Positions 46,255 through 57,345 of a stretch of 64,000 nt of DNA are shown piece after piece; position 1 is the stretch's first letter, and each line of letters begins with the position of its first letter. A model generated the notes under the pieces. The model ran no database searches. It saw only the letters and a program-made list of their open reading frames with translations, and was not told the DNA's origin. The stretch comes from Ensifer adhaerens. Its GTDB lineage: Bacteria; Pseudomonadota; Alphaproteobacteria; Rhizobiales; Rhizobiaceae. The DNA lies in assembly GCF_013283195.1 (NCBI RefSeq), contig NZ_JABEKT010000001.1:186001-250000 (forward strand), read 5' to 3'. A program made the translations under genes and the position numbers.

Positions 46255-46887
46255 ATGTCGACGATCGAGGCTACAAAGCCGCAGAAGGAAGTCAGCCCGC
46301 TGTTGAAGCTGGTGCTGGAACTGGGACCGCTGATGGTCTTCTTCTTCGCCAACTCCCGCGGCGAGTGGCTGGCCGGGCATTTTCCGACGCTCTCCGAACT
46401 CGGCGGCCCGATCTTCATCGCGACCGGCCTGTTCATGGCGGCCACCGCCATCGCGCTCATCGTTTCCTGGATGCTGACCCGCACGCTGCCGATGATGCCG
46501 CTGATTTCGGGTATCGTCGTCCTCGTCTTCGGCGCGCTGACGCTCTGGCTGCAGAACGACACCTTCATCAAGATGAAGCCGACGATCGTCAACACGCTGT
46601 TCGGCACGATCCTGCTCGGCGGCCTGCTCTTCGGCAAGTCGCTGCTCGGCTACGTCTTCCACTCCGCCTTCAAGCTCGACGAAGACGGTTGGCGCAAGCT
46701 GACACTGCGCTGGGGTTTCTTCTTCCTGGTGCTCGCCGTGCTCAACGAGGTTATCTGGCGCTCGTTCTCCACCGATTTCTGGGTCGCATTCAAGGTCTGG
46801 GGCACGATGCCGATCACCATCCTGTTTACACTGGCGCAGATGCCGTTGATCATGAAGCATTCGCTCGATCAGGATAACGCCAAGTGA
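46255..46887 (+). CDS. yciB: Inner-membrane septation protein YciB/IspZ family
   Basis: 210 residues from ATG 46255 ([18 protein letters not shown]), with AGGATCCCCAG upstream; ATGs at 46219 and 46234 are in frame but extend beyond the conserved part. Five or so membrane helices; signatures [54 protein letters not shown], and [35 protein letters not shown]. Linked to septation and envelope integrity. Confidence 0.92.
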   Translation: MSTIEATKPQKEVSPLLKLVLELGPLMVFFFANSRGEWLAGHFPTLSELGGPIFIATGLFMAATAIALIVSWMLTRTLPMMPLISGIVVLVFGALTLWLQNDTFIKMKPTIVNTLFGTILLGGLLFGKSLLGYVFHSAFKLDEDGWRKLTLRWGFFFLVLAVLNEVIWRSFSTDFWVAFKVWGTMPITILFTLAQMPLIMKHSLDQDNAK

Positions 46888-47477
46888 GCACAGCCATCGA
46901 CGGCAACGACAGTCAGAACCGGCATGCGCTCCTCTGGTTCATAGCCTGCATCGGCGTTCTCGCGATCCAGGTCATCACCCAGCATCTGATGGGCCGAATC
47001 TGGATCTGCGACTGCGGCTACGTCAAACTGTTCGAACCCGTCGTCAAATCCAGCGGCAACTCCCAACATATCGCCGACTGGTACACGCCGTCCCACATCA
47101 TCCACGGCTTCCTGTTCTATGGCCTCAGCCACCTGCTTCTGCGCGGCAAGCCGCTGACCGCCAAGCTGTTCCTCGCGATGGTCATCGAATCCGCCTGGGA
47201 GATTGCCGAAAACACGCCGATGATCATCAATCGCTATCGCTCGGCGACAATCTCGCTCGACTATTTCGGTGACAGCATCCTCAATTCGACGATGGATACG
47301 CTGGCCATGGTCGCCGGCTTTATGTTTGCCGCCCGCATGCCCGTCTGGCTGACGGTGCTGATTGCCATCGGCTTCGAACTGTTCACCGGCTGGCTGATCC
47401 GCGACAATCTCACGCTCAATGTGCTGATGCTCGTCTGGCCCCTCGATGCGGTCCGCGAGTGGCAGGCGGCGATTTAA
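46884..47477 (+). CDS. DUF2585 family membrane protein
   Basis: 197 residues from GTG 46884, overlapping the yciB stop (GTGA), hence coupled. Several membrane helices ([59 protein letters not shown]). Conserved [13 protein letters not shown] and [15 protein letters not shown] match DUF2585. Function unknown; the pairing with yciB suggests an envelope role. Confidence 0.88.
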   Translation: MSTAIDGNDSQNRHALLWFIACIGVLAIQVITQHLMGRIWICDCGYVKLFEPVVKSSGNSQHIADWYTPSHIIHGFLFYGLSHLLLRGKPLTAKLFLAMVIESAWEIAENTPMIINRYRSATISLDYFGDSILNSTMDTLAMVAGFMFAARMPVWLTVLIAIGFELFTGWLIRDNLTLNVLMLVWPLDAVREWQAAI

Positions 47478-47500
47478 CGGAATTTCAGAGTTCGCCGCTG

Positions 47501-47703
47501 CCCCTCATCCCGCTGCCGCGACCTTCTCCCCGCGAGCGGGGGGAAGGAACTTGGGTCACCCGCTACCCTCCTCCTCACACTTGAGCAGAAAGAACTTGGC
47601 GCATCGTCTTGGTGCATAGCGGACGAGATTTGGGCAGGCAGATCCCGCGAGTAGCCTTCGCCCCGCATGCGGGGAGAAGGTGGCCGGCAGGCCGGATGAG
47701 GGG
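47501..47703. repeat. RIME-like composite repeat, copy D (203 bp, inverted ends)
   Basis: Begins cccctcatcc and ends ggatgagggg, so the outer ends are inverted copies. Inside are two GC-rich hairpins (ctccccgcgagcggggggaag and ccccgcatgcggggagaag). It is the longest and most symmetrical of the four copies, between the convergent DUF2585 and ccmG genes. Confidence 0.82.
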
Positions 47704-47730
47704 CATTTTCCGACGACAGCGCTAAGGCTC

Positions 47731-48339
47731 TTACGACCCGGCAGTAGCCTTTTCGATCGCCGGCATCAGCCCTTCCTTCACGCTCCTCTCGTCGAACGGC
47801 CCGACGCGCTTGTAGAGGATCGTACCGTCGGCACCGACGAGGTAGGATTCGGGGATACCATAGACGCCCCAGTCGATCGCCGCCTTGCCGCGCGGATCGA
47901 CGCCGACTGCGGCAAAGGGATTGCCGAGTTCGCCCAGGAACCTCAGCGCGTTTTCGTTCTGGTCCTTGTAGTTGATGCCGACCACCGTCAGCCGCTCGTC
48001 TTTCGACAGTTCGAGAATGAACGGATGCTCCTGCCGGCACGGCACGCACCAGGAGGCCCAGACATTGACCAGTGTCAGCTTGCCCTTGATTGCCGCATCC
48101 GTCAGCGCCGGCATCGGCTGGCCGTTTCGGGTCGCGCCTTCAAGTGGCGGCATGTCGAGTGTTGGCGCCTTTGTGCCGATCAGCGCCGAGGGGATTTCGC
48201 TCACGTCCTTGCCCGAGTTGAGTTGGCTCCAGAAGATGGCGGCAAGGGCTGCGAAGATCGCGAGCGGTAGAAGGGCAAACCCGACGCGCAAGAGCCCCGG
48301 CTTGCGCTCCTCGCTGCCGGGCGCGGGGGTGCTGCTCAT
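47731..48339 (-). CDS. ccmG: Thiol:disulfide interchange protein CcmG/CycY
   Basis: 202 residues. One N-terminal membrane anchor (LLRVGFALLPLAIFAALAAIF), then a periplasmic thioredoxin fold with WASWCVPCRQEHP near residue 95, VVGINYKDQNENALRFL, and the cis-proline YGIPESYLVGADGTILYK. Reduces the haem-binding cysteines of apocytochrome c. Starts overlapping the ccmD stop. Confidence 0.95.
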   Translation of the reverse strand: MSSTPAPGSEERKPGLLRVGFALLPLAIFAALAAIFWSQLNSGKDVSEIPSALIGTKAPTLDMPPLEGATRNGQPMPALTDAAIKGKLTLVNVWASWCVPCRQEHPFILELSKDERLTVVGINYKDQNENALRFLGELGNPFAAVGVDPRGKAAIDWGVYGIPESYLVGADGTILYKRVGPFDERSVKEGLMPAIEKATAGS

Positions 48340-48512
48340 CGTGTCTCTCCGTTTGATGCTTCCGCCGAGCGCCGGCGCACACCCGACGCTTCGAGTTCGC
48401 GCAGTTCGCGCTGGCGCGCTCGCCCATCGGCGATCACCCAGAGACAGAGGCCGACGACCGTCAGCGTCGCAATGCCGTAGCTGGCAAGAACATAGGCCGC
48501 ATGGCTCATCAT
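48336..48512 (-). CDS. ccmD: Haem exporter protein CcmD
   Basis: 58 residues from ATG 48512 (or 57 from 48509): MMSHAAYVLASYGIATLTVVGLCLWVIADGRARQRELREL and an Arg-rich tail. One membrane helix with a charged cytoplasmic tail and position between ccmC and ccmG identify CcmD, which releases holo-CcmE from CcmABC. Both ends overlap or abut neighbours, as in a compact operon. Confidence 0.9.
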   Translation of the reverse strand: MMSHAAYVLASYGIATLTVVGLCLWVIADGRARQRELRELEASGVRRRSAEASNGETR

Positions 48513-48516
48513 CAGA

Positions 48517-49278
48517 TTACACCTCCCGGCCGGCGCTGCGGGCTGCGAGACGGCGAAGCGACGTCACGCGCCGGCGCCAGATCTCGTTGCGCATGGCGGC
48601 GATATGCAGCGTGAAGAACAGTAGCGTGAAGGCGATTGCCATCACGACGAGCGGCCGGAGAAACTCCGGGTCGATCGTCGGGCCGTCGAGCCTCAAAACA
48701 CTGGCTGGCTGGTGCAGCGTGTTCCACCATTCGACCGAAAACTTGATGATCGGAATATTGACGAAGCCGACCAGCACCAGCACCGCCGAGACCCGCGACG
48801 AGCGCGCCGGGTCGTCCATGGCGCGGTTCAGCGCCATCAGCCCGAGATACATCAGGAACAGCACGAAGACGGACGTCAGTCGCGCGTCCCAGACCCACCA
48901 GGCGCCCCACATCGGCTTGCCCCAGAGCGAGCCGGTGACAAGCGCTAGAAAGGTGAAGCAGGCACCGATCGGGGCGGCTGCCCGCGACGACACGTCGGCA
49001 AGCGGGTGCCGCCAGACGAGCGTGCCGAGGGCGGCGAGAGCCATCACCGAGTAGCACATCATCGACAGCCAGGCGGCAGGCACATGCACATACATGATGC
49101 GCACCGTCTCGCCCTGCTGATAATCGCCTTCCGTCGTGAACGACAGCCACAGGCCGACGACGAAGAAAAGTGCCGTCACCACGGCAAGCCACGGCAGCAC
49201 GCGATCGGCCAGCGCCAGGAACCGCGTCGGGTTGGCGAGATCGCTGAATTTGCGGATGGCAAGGCTGTTTTCGCTCAT
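48517..49278 (-). CDS. ccmC: Haem exporter protein CcmC
   Basis: 253 residues with six membrane helices. The tryptophan-rich haem-handling motif WGAWWVWDARLTSVFVLF near residue 125, HVPAAWLSMMCYSVMALAALG with a conserved His, and FSVEWWNTLHQPASVL. Passes haem to CcmE. Between ccmB and ccmD on the same strand. Confidence 0.96.
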   Translation of the reverse strand: MSENSLAIRKFSDLANPTRFLALADRVLPWLAVVTALFFVVGLWLSFTTEGDYQQGETVRIMYVHVPAAWLSMMCYSVMALAALGTLVWRHPLADVSSRAAAPIGACFTFLALVTGSLWGKPMWGAWWVWDARLTSVFVLFLMYLGLMALNRAMDDPARSSRVSAVLVLVGFVNIPIIKFSVEWWNTLHQPASVLRLDGPTIDPEFLRPLVVMAIAFTLLFFTLHIAAMRNEIWRRRVTSLRRLAARSAGREV

Positions 49279-49454
49279 GATCGCTCTTTAACGCTTAAGG
49301 CCTGTTGCTGCAATTGATCCCCGTCAAACACGCGATCACGATGAGTTTTGCGCGCCGCCAGCCTAGCCGACATAAACACGTTGGATTCTAGAAGGTTAGC
49401 GCGAGATGCGCCCGGAATCAGCAAACAGTTTATCCTTATCCCGCTGGATCCGCG

Positions 49455-50114
49455 TCAGTCGGACGCATGACGAAGCGCAGCGGCAGCAGCCACCGGCCCG
49501 ATAACGGCGAAAAACAGGGTGATTGCCGCAAGGATCATCAAGGGTGGCAGGAACGGAGCGGGATCCTCGATCGCCGCATAAACGGCGCTGACCCCGAAGA
49601 TCAGCACGGGAATGGCAAGCGGCAGCACCAGGATCGATACCAGCAGGCCGCCACGCGGCAGCGACACGGCAACGGCCGCACCGACCGCGCCGATGAAGGT
49701 GATCGCCGGCGTTCCCACAAGCAACGTCAACATGGTCGCGCCGATCGCAAGCTCGTCCATATTCATGAACAGGCCGAGAAGGGGTGCGGCGATCACCAGC
49801 GGCAGGCCGGTGGCCGCCCAATGGGCAGCGCATTTGACGAACACGGTAACGAGCAGGGGCGTTTCCTGCATCAGCATCAGGTCGAGCGACCCGTCTTCGC
49901 GCTCGGCCTGGAACAGCCGGTCGAGGCCGAGCAGCGACGCAAGCAACGCGCCGATCCACAGGATGGCAGGGCCGATGCGCGCGAGCAGGTTGAGGTCGGG
50001 GCCGACACCGAAGGGAATGACGGCGACGACGGTCATGAAAAACAGCACGCCGATCATCGCGCCACCGCCGGCGCGGATGGACAGTTTGAGGTCGCGGAGA
50101 AAGAGCGCGATCAT
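49455..50114 (-). CDS. ccmB: Haem exporter protein CcmB
   Basis: 219 residues, six membrane helices. MIALFLRDLKLSIRAGGGAMIGVLFFMTVVAVIPFGVGPDLNLLARIGPAILWIGALLASLLGLDRLFQAEREDGSLDLMLM is the CcmB signature. Membrane partner of the CcmA ATPase. The 176-base gap to ccmC (49279-49454) holds no gene that could be recognised. Confidence 0.95.
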   Translation of the reverse strand: MIALFLRDLKLSIRAGGGAMIGVLFFMTVVAVIPFGVGPDLNLLARIGPAILWIGALLASLLGLDRLFQAEREDGSLDLMLMQETPLLVTVFVKCAAHWAATGLPLVIAAPLLGLFMNMDELAIGATMLTLLVGTPAITFIGAVGAAVAVSLPRGGLLVSILVLPLAIPVLIFGVSAVYAAIEDPAPFLPPLMILAAITLFFAVIGPVAAAAALRHASD

Positions 50115-50153
50115 TTGCCTGCGCCCTTCATCTCTTTGTCGCCAGCAGCTGGA

Positions 50154-50804
50154 TCACGCGTCATGCCAGAGGCCTCCGTCGACGCCGGAAAAGCCGGTCA
50201 TGCGCAATTCCTGGATACGCTCAAGCCCAAGCGGCTGATGTGTCGCGGCGATGACGATGCCGCCCTTGTCGAGATGTGCATTGACCAATCCGGCAAAAAG
50301 CTTGTCGGCGCCAGCGTCGAGCGCCGCCGTCGGTTCGTCGAGGATCCAGATGGGGCGGTGGGCGACAAGCAACTTGGCCATAGCCATGCGGCGCTGCTGG
50401 CCGGCCGAAAGATAACCGAAGGGCAGATGCGCAATGCCGGGAAGGCCGACGGCCTCCACAGCTTCGGCGAGATCCCTGCCCGAGCCGCCGGGCGAATCAC
50501 CCATGAAGTTTTTCCAGAAGGAAAGATTTTCCGCGACGGTGAGTTCGCGCTTCATCGCATTTCGGTGGCCGAGATAGTGGCTGAGCTCCGACGGATGACG
50601 CATTTCAGGAGGGCCATTCTCAAGTTTGAGACTGCCTTTTTCAGCCATCAAAAGACCGGCCAGAACACGCAGCAAAGTCGACTTTCCAGACCCGTTCGGC
50701 CCCGTCACCACAAGGGCTTCGCCGGCACCCAGAGCAAAGGAAATATCGTTAAAAATCAGATCCTCACCGCGCCTCGCACTCAGACCTTCAGCCACCAGGC
50801 GCAT
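50154..50804 (-). CDS. ccmA: Haem exporter ATP-binding protein CcmA
   Basis: 216 residues. ABC ATPase: Walker A VVTGPNGSGKSTLLRVLAG near residue 35, signature YLSAGQQRRMAMAKLL near 130, Walker B PIWILDEPTAALD, switch His in IAATHQPL. With CcmB and CcmC it uses ATP to release holo-CcmE during cytochrome c maturation. First gene of the leftward ccmABCDG group; divergent from acnA. Confidence 0.95.
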   Translation of the reverse strand: MRLVAEGLSARRGEDLIFNDISFALGAGEALVVTGPNGSGKSTLLRVLAGLLMAEKGSLKLENGPPEMRHPSELSHYLGHRNAMKRELTVAENLSFWKNFMGDSPGGSGRDLAEAVEAVGLPGIAHLPFGYLSAGQQRRMAMAKLLVAHRPIWILDEPTAALDAGADKLFAGLVNAHLDKGGIVIAATHQPLGLERIQELRMTGFSGVDGGLWHDA

Positions 50805-51075
50805 GAATTTTCAGCTTCCCTTTACGCTCTTTGCCGCGAGGCAAAAAAAAGTCCCGATTGGACCTTGGTTGGTCTGGCACGATTTGGAGAAATTATCTAT
50901 AAGGCGGCCAACACGCCAGCGGTCGGCGTGAATTTCATCCTAGCGCCGAACATGGAATGAATTTCCACGTACGGACAGCGGAAATGGCCGCACCCGCATC
51001 CCAATTCGCGCTTCATTGCGCTCGGGCGTTCGTACGTCAGTTTTTGGCGATCAGACGGAAACGGGGTATTATCCA

Positions 51076-53766
<2,691 letters not shown>

Positions 53767-53792
53767 TCGTTCAGCTTGCCTGAGGCATAGAG

Positions 53793-53825
53793 GGGCCGGG
53801 ATACCGCAAGGTGTCCCGGCCCTTT
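53793..53825 (+). terminator. Intrinsic terminator of acnA
   Basis: The 13-base stem GGGCCGGGATACC/GGTGTCCCGGCCC with loop GCAA (one mismatch) is followed by TTTC. Begins 27 bases after the stop. Confidence 0.85.
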
Positions 53826-53949
53826 CACGTTTCCTGCAGGTTGCCTGTCCATATCCTCACTCCAACGTGACTTCCCGTTGAAGCAACGGCGTCGTATGTA
53901 ATGGACTTCCCCGTGAAGTAGGCCTGTCGGCCGCCAATGAAGTGACGCC

Positions 53950-54723
53950 ATGACATTCGCAGACAGATATTTCCTTCGCCCTGTTGCACTGGCTTTCGGG
54001 CTCTTTGCGGCAGCGTCGGTTCCGGCGATGGCGGAAGACGGCAAGGTTATCAAAGGCGTCGTCGAACTCTTCACCAGTCAGGGCTGCTCTTCGTGCCCAC
54101 CAGCTGATGCCGCCTTGAAGAAGCTGGTGGATGACGGCGACGTGGTGGCGCTGTCCTATCACGTCGACTACTGGAACTATCTCGGCTGGAAGGACACGCT
54201 CGCCTCGAGCGACAACACCGACCGGCAATATGCCTATGCCCGCATGCTGGGTCGCAACGGCGTTTACACGCCACAGGCGATCCTCAACGGCCGCGACCAT
54301 GTCAACGGCGCCAACCTGCAGGCGATCAAATCCCGCCTCGACGCCATGAAGGCAGATGGCAAGGGGCTTGCCGTTCCCGTCGATGCCAAGATCAACGGCG
54401 ATGAGATCTCGATCAAGGTCGGCGCCGGTGACGGCAAGGCCAATGTCGTCGTCGTCTATTTCGACCGCGCGAGGGTCGTCGATGTCGAGAAGGGCGAAAA
54501 CAGCGGCAAGAAGATTTCCTACTGGCACGCGGTGCGCGACATCCAGACCATCGGCATGTGGGATGGCAAGCCCGCGACCTTCACCCTGCCTGCAACGGTG
54601 CTGACGGAGCAGCGTGGCAAAAGCGGCTGCGCGGTGCTGTTGCAGTCGATGAAAGATGCCGAAACCCCGGGTCCGATCATCGGAGCCACGGCCGTGCTCG
54701 CAGGCCCTCAAGGCAAGCTCTAG
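53950..54723 (+). CDS. DUF1223 thioredoxin-like secreted protein
   Basis: 257 residues with a signal peptide (PVALAFGLFAAASVPAMAE). Thioredoxin-like core: VVELFTSQGCSSCPPADAALKKLVDDGDVVALSYHVDYWNYLGWKD with a CxxC pair, YTPQAILNGRDHVNGA. These fit DUF1223; redox role suspected but substrates unknown. Confidence 0.88.
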   Translation: MTFADRYFLRPVALAFGLFAAASVPAMAEDGKVIKGVVELFTSQGCSSCPPADAALKKLVDDGDVVALSYHVDYWNYLGWKDTLASSDNTDRQYAYARMLGRNGVYTPQAILNGRDHVNGANLQAIKSRLDAMKADGKGLAVPVDAKINGDEISIKVGAGDGKANVVVVYFDRARVVDVEKGENSGKKISYWHAVRDIQTIGMWDGKPATFTLPATVLTEQRGKSGCAVLLQSMKDAETPGPIIGATAVLAGPQGKL

Positions 54724-55137
54724 CGAACGGCGGAGCGTCTGGGGCCGCGAGCGGTTCAAGGAATACGCAGCAGAAAGACGAAGGTGCCGTACCGGCTTCA
54801 CGGCGCCGAAGGTGGCGCCTGAAGCCATAAGGGGTGGTTCGGCCCGGCAGCATCGAGGGGCTGGGGCTGAGGGTTCGAAGTTACCGGACCGAACCGGCCA
54901 TGACTGCGTTCTTTGAAGGTCACGCAGCATGACGATCTGAACGGACATACGGTGGCAACGACTCTGTCCGTCAGCGCCCGCGAGTTTTGCGGTGAATTGG
55001 GGCGCCGATTTGACTGAAATGGGGCGGAGGCAAGAAATGCCGTCTGCGCCCAGAGGCTCTGGCTGCTTCCGGCTTGCTTTTCGGCTCGCGTCAGGCAAAC
55101 TGTTATCGTTCTGTCACAACAGAAGGCCGGATTGCCG
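54724..55137. other. Spacer between DUF1223 and DUF2794 genes
   Basis: 414 bases. Frames on either strand here have no family features and poor starts. An imperfect inverted repeat (ggcgccgaaggtggcgcc, about 54804-54821) is present; no RNA family was recognised. Confidence 0.45.
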
Positions 55138-55542
55138 ATGACCGATGAGCCGGATTTGCCGCGAGGCGAGGCGCGACATCAGCGCCAGACCGCGTCCGAA
55201 GTGGTCGTTGATCTCTCGGAATACAAGAACGCCCGGAACGCTCCTCCCATCACCTTCCATCGCCGCGAACTCGACCAGATCCTGTGGGTCTATGGCCGCA
55301 TGGTCGGCGAAGGCGAATGGCGCGACTACGCCATCGATCACCTGAAGGATCGGGCCGTCTTCTCCGTGTTCAAGCGATCGGGCGAGATGCCGCTCTACCG
55401 CATCGAGAAAAACCCGAAACTCGCTGCCAAGCAAGGTGCCTTCAGCGTTCTCAACGTGCACGGGACGATCCTGAAGCGTGGACACGAACTCGGGCAGGTG
55501 CTGAAGGTTTTTGACAAGGTTCTGAAGCTGATCGAAACCTGA
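55138..55542 (+). CDS. DUF2794 domain protein
   Basis: 134 residues from ATG 55138 (MTDEPDLPRGEARHQRQ), with AGAAGGCC upstream. Core ITFHRRELDQILWVYGRMVGEGEWRDYAIDHLKDRAVFSVFKRSGEMPLYRIEKNP is the alphaproteobacterial DUF2794. Cytoplasmic, function unknown. Confidence 0.88.
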   Translation: MTDEPDLPRGEARHQRQTASEVVVDLSEYKNARNAPPITFHRRELDQILWVYGRMVGEGEWRDYAIDHLKDRAVFSVFKRSGEMPLYRIEKNPKLAAKQGAFSVLNVHGTILKRGHELGQVLKVFDKVLKLIET

Positions 55543-55702
55543 GAGACCGGTTCCAAGCCGATCGGAGATGCGAGCGGGGCAACCAGCCGAGGTTGGATGC
55601 ACTGGCATCCCTTCCTTCGACAATGTCCCGAAAGTGCGGCGGCCGCATGTTTTCAAGCCATTTCCCGAAGGAATTGCCTCGCGCGCTTGCTGACGCCCGT
55701 TC

Positions 55703-56260
55703 TCAGCCCTGGTAAAGCGTATCCGGGTAGACGCCCGCAGAGGGGTCGCTCGTCGAGCCATCGCCAAGCGCCAGCTGCATGATCGCTGTATCGAGCCAGC
55801 GCCCATGCTTGAAGCCTGTCGCCTTCATCAACCCCTGATCTTCGAAGCCAACAGAACGGTGGACCGCGATCGATGCGGGATGAGCGCCGCCGATGACCGC
55901 CACCATCTGGCGAAACCCGAGTTCTGTGCAGCGACGGACAAGCTCGACCAACAGCATCTTGCCGGCTCCCTTCCCCCGCGCCGCCGGCGCCAGATAGATC
56001 GAATCTTCGACCAGGAAGCGGTAGGCAGCGCGCGTGCGAAAGGCGGAGGCGTAGGCGTAGCCGACGATCGTGCCCGCCGCGTCAGTCGCAACGATGTAGG
56101 GATAACCGTGGCTGGCGATGCTCGCGAAGCGCGTCGTCATCTCCGCCTCCGAGGGAGGCACGATCTCGTAGGTCGCCACACCGTTCAGAACGGATTCGCG
56201 ATAGATTTCGGTGATGGCGGGCAGATCGGAAACGGTGGCGTCGCGCAAGGTCAATGGCAT
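55703..56260 (-). CDS. GNAT N-acetyltransferase (phosphinothricin-type)
   Basis: 185 residues. LRDATVSDLPAITEIYRESVLNGVATYEIVPPSEAEM, VGYAYASAFRTRAAYRFLVEDSIYLAPAARGKGAGKMLL with the acetyl-CoA loop RGKGAG near residue 96, and a C-terminal FKHGRWLDTAIMQLALG are typical of Pat/YncA-type acetyltransferases. The acceptor may be phosphinothricin, methionine sulfoximine or another amino compound; it cannot be decided. Confidence 0.9.
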   Translation of the reverse strand: MPLTLRDATVSDLPAITEIYRESVLNGVATYEIVPPSEAEMTTRFASIASHGYPYIVATDAAGTIVGYAYASAFRTRAAYRFLVEDSIYLAPAARGKGAGKMLLVELVRRCTELGFRQMVAVIGGAHPASIAVHRSVGFEDQGLMKATGFKHGRWLDTAIMQLALGDGSTSDPSAGVYPDTLYQG

Positions 56261-56336
56261 GGGAAGATCTTGAAGGTTCGGTTTTCCATTCAGTCACACG
56301 GATCGCAGCCGTGGATCAAGCCCTTTCCCGGGCAAC

Positions 56337-56363
56337 AAAAAAGGCGGCCGAAGCCGCCTTTTC
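56337..56363 (-). terminator. Intrinsic terminator of the BI-1 gene
   Basis: AAGGCGGC-CGAA-GCCGCCTT with T tracts readable on both strands. Lies between the BI-1 family gene and the GNAT, both leftward. Confidence 0.9.
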
Positions 56364-56381
56364 AGTCAATCCAGTCAAAGC

Positions 56382-57119
56382 TTAGTTGTTCCGGTTGCCC
56401 ATGAACTGCAGCATGAACATGAACAGGTTGATGAAGTCGAGGTAGAGCGTCAGGGCGCCCATGATCGCCTTGCGGCCGGCAACGGTGCTGTCATCGGCAT
56501 CGTAGTACATTTCCTTGATCTTCTGCGTGTCGTAGGCGGTAAGGCCTGCGAAGATCAGCACGCCGATCACGGAGATCGCGAAGCCGAGCGCCGAAGAGGC
56601 GAGGAAGATGTTGACGATCGACGCGATGATGACGCCGAACAGACCCATGATCAGGAACGAGCCCATGCCGGACAGGTCCTTTTTCGTGGTGTAGCCGTAG
56701 AGCGACAGCGCACCGAAGGAAGCCGCGGTCACGAAGAACGTCTGCACGATGCTCTGGCCGGTGAAGACCATGAAGATCGACGACAGCGAAACGCCCATCA
56801 GCGCCGCATAGACCCAGAACGTCATCTGCGCGGCAGAAACGCTCATGCTATTGATGCGGAAGCTCATGAAGAACACGAGACCCAAAGGAGCGAGCATGAC
56901 GACCCATTTCAGGGGCGACGCATAAAGAAGTTGGGCGAATGCCGGATTGGAGACGGCAAGCGCGAATGTTCCGTAAGCTGCCAGGCCGGTGATCGCCAGG
57001 CCCAGGGCCATCAGGTTGTAGACCTTCAGCATGTAGGTGCGAAGGCCTTCGTCGATCATGGCACCCGCCTGCGCGCCGGCAGGCGACATTCGGGTTTGGT
57101 AGTTTCTCAGATCAGCCAT
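56382..57119 (-). CDS. ybhL: Bax inhibitor-1 family membrane protein (YbhL/YccA type)
   Basis: 245 residues from ATG 57119 (MADLRNYQTRMSPAGAQAGAM), with GAGGAAA upstream. Seven membrane helices; family segments YMLKVYNLMALGLAITGLAAYGTF, MSVSAAQMTFWVYAALMGVSLSSIFMVFTG, and the closing YDTQKIKEMYYDAD and ALTLYLDFINLFMFMLQFMGNRNN. BI-1 proteins are implicated in calcium leak and membrane stress. Preceded by a structured leader that resembles the Rhizobiales ybhL RNA motif. Confidence 0.92.
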   Translation of the reverse strand: MADLRNYQTRMSPAGAQAGAMIDEGLRTYMLKVYNLMALGLAITGLAAYGTFALAVSNPAFAQLLYASPLKWVVMLAPLGLVFFMSFRINSMSVSAAQMTFWVYAALMGVSLSSIFMVFTGQSIVQTFFVTAASFGALSLYGYTTKKDLSGMGSFLIMGLFGVIIASIVNIFLASSALGFAISVIGVLIFAGLTAYDTQKIKEMYYDADDSTVAGRKAIMGALTLYLDFINLFMFMLQFMGNRNN

Positions 57120-57127
57120 TGTTTCCT

Positions 57128-57240
57128 CATTTAAGCCCCGGTTGAACTTACGGTGTCGGGCGGATGACCTCAGACCCAACGAGAGGTCGCCATCCCATGC
57201 CCAGGCGCCGCTGCGGGGCTCCAGCATGCCTGTGGATAAA
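57128..57240 (-). ncRNA. Probable ybhL-type leader RNA
   Basis: On the minus strand the 120 bases before the BI-1 gene have nested stems: GCCC(CGC-AGCG-GCG)...GGGC, then GATGGCGACCTC...GAGGTCATC. The ybhL RNA motif was described in Rhizobiales upstream of just this gene type; the match is by location and stems, not by alignment. It begins at a perfect DnaA-like TTATCCACA. Confidence 0.5.
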
Positions 57241-57345
57241 TATGATGCCGAAAGCCTTTGGGTACAAGACCTTTGGCCCCCTGATTCGGTACAGCCTTAG
57301 CGTTTATGGCCTTGTAGGACAGGGATTTACGGTTAACTTCGCCGC

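Noticed and set aside
53857-55098. 413-codon minus-strand frame over DUF1223 and the following spacer
   Set aside because: Mostly antisense to DUF1223; the part in the spacer has no start signal or family features.
57231-57239. Single DnaA box as a sign of a replication origin
   Set aside because: One box without a cluster, AT-rich unwinding region or origin-linked genes; chance or leader sequence is more likely.
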